Assembly: GCF_003610555.1 (NCBI RefSeq)
Contig: NZ_RAPQ01000008.1
Coordinates: forward strand, 1,914,490 to 1,978,489
Length of the DNA stretch: 64,000 nt
DNA from: Marinifilum flexuosum
GTDB taxonomy: Bacteria; Bacteroidota; Bacteroidia; Bacteroidales; Marinifilaceae
Reading direction: 5' to 3'
Shown here piece after piece: positions 61,979 through 64,000 of the stretch. The stretch's first letter is position 1. Each line of letters opens with the position of its first letter. A program made the position numbers and the translations under genes. Under the pieces are notes generated by a model, which was not told the origin of the DNA, ran no database searches, and was given only the letters and a program-made list of their open reading frames with translations.

Positions 61979-63052
61979 ATGAAAATTGGAATATTAACAC
62001 ATCCATTAGGACATAACTACGGTGGGATACTTCAAAACTACGCACTTCAAGTAGTGTTAAAAAAAATGGGACATGATCCTACAACCATAAGGATTGGTAA
62101 GTATACCATTCTGAATTGGTTAGTGTCTATGATTAAAATATTCATCCTGAAATTAATAGGTAGGGAATTACAATATCCATTGGCACCTTGGGTTAAATTA
62201 AAAAAAGAGAAGCCATTAACTGACTTTGTTGATAGGAATGTTAAATGTTCAACAAAGAAATTATGGTTTGAAGAAAAGGAAGTGTTAAAATATAATTTTG
62301 ATGCACTGCTTGTAGGTAGCGATCAAGTATGGCGTCCATGCTATAATCTTCATATTGAAGATCTATTTCTTAATTTTGCGCGAAATATAGAGATAAGAAA
62401 AATTGCTTATGCTGCTTCGTTTGGTACTGATGAGTGGGAGTTCTCTGTGGACCAAACAAAACTTTGTAAGGATTTAATTAAACAATTTGATGCAGTTTCG
62501 GTTAGGGAGGATAGTGGCGTTAAATTATGCAATTCATTTCTTAATCAAAAGGCTGAAGTCGTGCTTGATCCAACTTTATTGTTGTCAAAAAGTGAATATG
62601 AGAAAATATGTAAAAATGTGGAGAAGTATAGTTCTCCTACTCTGGCAGTTTACATTCTTGATATGACTAATGAAAAAATGAACTTTGTTGAGAGTTTCGC
62701 AAAGAAAAAGAACCTTAGGGTAAAATTAATGAATGTAGTTGAAATAACACATAAGTATGATACTATTGAAACTTGGTTGAGTACTTTCCGTGATGCAGAA
62801 TTTGTAATTACCGATTCATTTCATGGAACAATTTTTTCCATTATTTTCAATAAGGACTTTTATTCTATTTGCAATTTAGAACGAGGTGCATCAAGGTTTG
62901 AATCATTGTTATCATTATTTGGACTAAAAAGCAGATTGTTGTATGGCCTGGACTTAAATAATGATTGTAGCATTAATTGGATTGAAATAAATGAAAAATT
63001 AGAAGAATTGCGAGATCAAAGCAACTTATTTTTAAAAAACAGCCTTTCCTGA
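61979..63052 (+). CDS. Polysaccharide pyruvyl transferase family protein
   Basis: Cytoplasmic transferase of 357 aa of the CsaB/WcaK kind. The family motifs are GILTHPLGHNYGGILQNYALQ at the N-terminus, LLVGSDQVWRP near 110, SVREDSG and ITDSFHGTIFS near 275. It transfers pyruvate from PEP to form ketals on sugars in the family's characterised members, although several EPS-locus members are uncharacterised. Often found beside FrhB-like Fe-S proteins, as here. Confidence 0.88.
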   Translation: MKIGILTHPLGHNYGGILQNYALQVVLKKMGHDPTTIRIGKYTILNWLVSMIKIFILKLIGRELQYPLAPWVKLKKEKPLTDFVDRNVKCSTKKLWFEEKEVLKYNFDALLVGSDQVWRPCYNLHIEDLFLNFARNIEIRKIAYAASFGTDEWEFSVDQTKLCKDLIKQFDAVSVREDSGVKLCNSFLNQKAEVVLDPTLLLSKSEYEKICKNVEKYSSPTLAVYILDMTNEKMNFVESFAKKKNLRVKLMNVVEITHKYDTIETWLSTFRDAEFVITDSFHGTIFSIIFNKDFYSICNLERGASRFESLLSLFGLKSRLLYGLDLNNDCSINWIEINEKLEELRDQSNLFLKNSLS

Positions 63053-63996
63053 TGACTAAAGTTTCTGTTATTATTCCTATATATAAGGTAGAAAAATATA
63101 TAGAAAAATGTGTGCGTTCATTATTTGAACAAACATATAGTGAAATGGAATATATATTTGTAGATGACTGCTCTCCTGATAATAGTATTTCTATTCTTAA
63201 GAGGGTTCTTGAGGACTATCCTTTTAGGAAGAAGCAATTAAAAATTATTAGAAATAATAAGAATTTAGGTTCTGCTTGCGTCCGAAATATAGGACTAAAG
63301 GCTGCAAGTGGAGATTATATAGGTTGGGTTGATGCTGATGATTGGGCAGATCTGGATATGTTTCAATGTTTGGTTGAAAAAGCTATTGATTGTAAATCGG
63401 AGGTAGTTATTTGTGATTATTATGAAGAATGGACAGGTCAAAGTATTGAGATAAAGCAAAGTATAAATAATTCAAAGATATTGCCACAAATGTTTAATAG
63501 AAATAAAACTGTTTCTTGGGCTTTGTGGAATAAATTATTTGAGGCGAATCTTATTAAAAAATTTGATTTTGTTAATAATGCGGATATGGGCGAAGATATG
63601 ATGATAGTTGTATCAACTCTTCTAGCCACAAATAAAGTATCCTATTTAAATAAATCATTATATCATTATAATAGATCAAATTTGAATTCATTAGTGAACA
63701 ATTGGAGTAAGGATAAAATTTTGCAATTGATTACTAATACAAATAATTTAGAAATTAATGCGAAAAGAATTGGAGTATATTCCAGAAAGGAAATTTCGAA
63801 GATAAAATTGATTTCAAAATATCATTTGCTTGATTATCATATCGCAGATTATAAACTTTGGAGAGAACTTTATCCAGAAGCAAATTATTATATTTTGTGT
63901 AATAATTATTTCTCAGTAAAAGCTAAGATTATTCAAGCTATTGTTTGGTTTAGGTTAAACTTTTTATATAAAGCTATAATGTCAATAAAAAATTAA
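63052..63996 (+). CDS. Glycosyltransferase family 2
   Basis: GT-A fold sugar transferase of 314 aa. VSVIIPIYKVEKYIEKCVRSL starts the nucleotide-binding domain, with VDDCSPDNS and the DxD-like DADD (GWVDADDWAD). The sugar donor and acceptor cannot be told. It begins 1 bp inside the previous gene and ends just before the window's end; the locus clearly continues. Confidence 0.92.
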   Translation: MTKVSVIIPIYKVEKYIEKCVRSLFEQTYSEMEYIFVDDCSPDNSISILKRVLEDYPFRKKQLKIIRNNKNLGSACVRNIGLKAASGDYIGWVDADDWADLDMFQCLVEKAIDCKSEVVICDYYEEWTGQSIEIKQSINNSKILPQMFNRNKTVSWALWNKLFEANLIKKFDFVNNADMGEDMMIVVSTLLATNKVSYLNKSLYHYNRSNLNSLVNNWSKDKILQLITNTNNLEINAKRIGVYSRKEISKIKLISKYHLLDYHIADYKLWRELYPEANYYILCNNYFSVKAKIIQAIVWFRLNFLYKAIMSIKN

Positions 63997-64000
63997 AACT

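Overview
The window is a chromosomal segment of a Bacteroidota bacterium, most likely a marine or anaerobic member of the Marinilabiliales/Bacteroidales; the exact genus is inference. Signs are the complete aerotolerance (Bat) operon, a GLPGLI protein beside an OMP_b-brl type outer-membrane barrel, a PorE-like OmpA protein, DUF4301 and DUF2027/Smr proteins, weak Shine-Dalgarno sites, and repeated promoters of the Bacteroidota form TTG-N19/20-TAnnTTTG. No tRNA or rRNA gene was seen.

Layout. 1-4.4 kb (minus): tcdA (cut by the window edge), a TatD hydrolase, an AlbA_2 protein and a U32/RlhA-type protein, with an apparent unannotated structured RNA on the plus strand at about 1510-1722. 4.6-6.7 kb: an Old Yellow Enzyme and an aldose-1-epimerase, convergent with terminators between them. 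6.8-15.4 kb (minus): moxR, DUF58, a membrane protein of unknown function, batA, batB, batC, batD, batE. 16-23 kb: truA, a Pit-type transporter, a two-component pair, a 21-bp-period repeat array, a TRM11-like methyltransferase and a lipoprotein. 23-42 kb: GLPGLI/barrel pair, the TPR-DUF368-aroE operon, DUF4301, two radical-SAM proteins, a TPR lipoprotein, a PHP phosphatase, a PlsC-GNAT fusion resembling aminolipid synthases, a LysE exporter, a Smr protein and queA. 42.6-47 kb: a PorE-like protein, a SPOR-like protein, an S23-type four-helix-bundle protein and RNase P RNA (rnpB), interleaved with heptamer repeat arrays.

47.4-64 kb is the start of a surface-polysaccharide locus, all on the plus strand and continuing past the window: a FlaA1/WbpM-type nucleotide-sugar dehydratase, a Wza/SLBB exporter, a Wzz-like chain-length protein, then a tightly packed cassette with carrier protein, ketosynthase III, SDR reductase, metallo-beta-lactamase-fold hydrolase, an Fe-S/FrhB protein fused to a left-handed beta-helix acyltransferase, an aldo/keto reductase-like protein, a Wzx flippase, a polysaccharide pyruvyl transferase and a GT2 glycosyltransferase. 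From about 53.9 kb the DNA is visibly richer in A+T. I infer that the ACP-KSIII-SDR-MBL genes make a short acyl group on a dedicated carrier for decorating the polysaccharide; this is the most interesting candidate system here.

The intergenic DNA is rich in dispersed repeats: a palindromic element present in inverted copies at 41.9 and 49.7 kb, GTATAAA and CTCCTTT heptamer arrays, and palindromes around a GIY-YIG gene.
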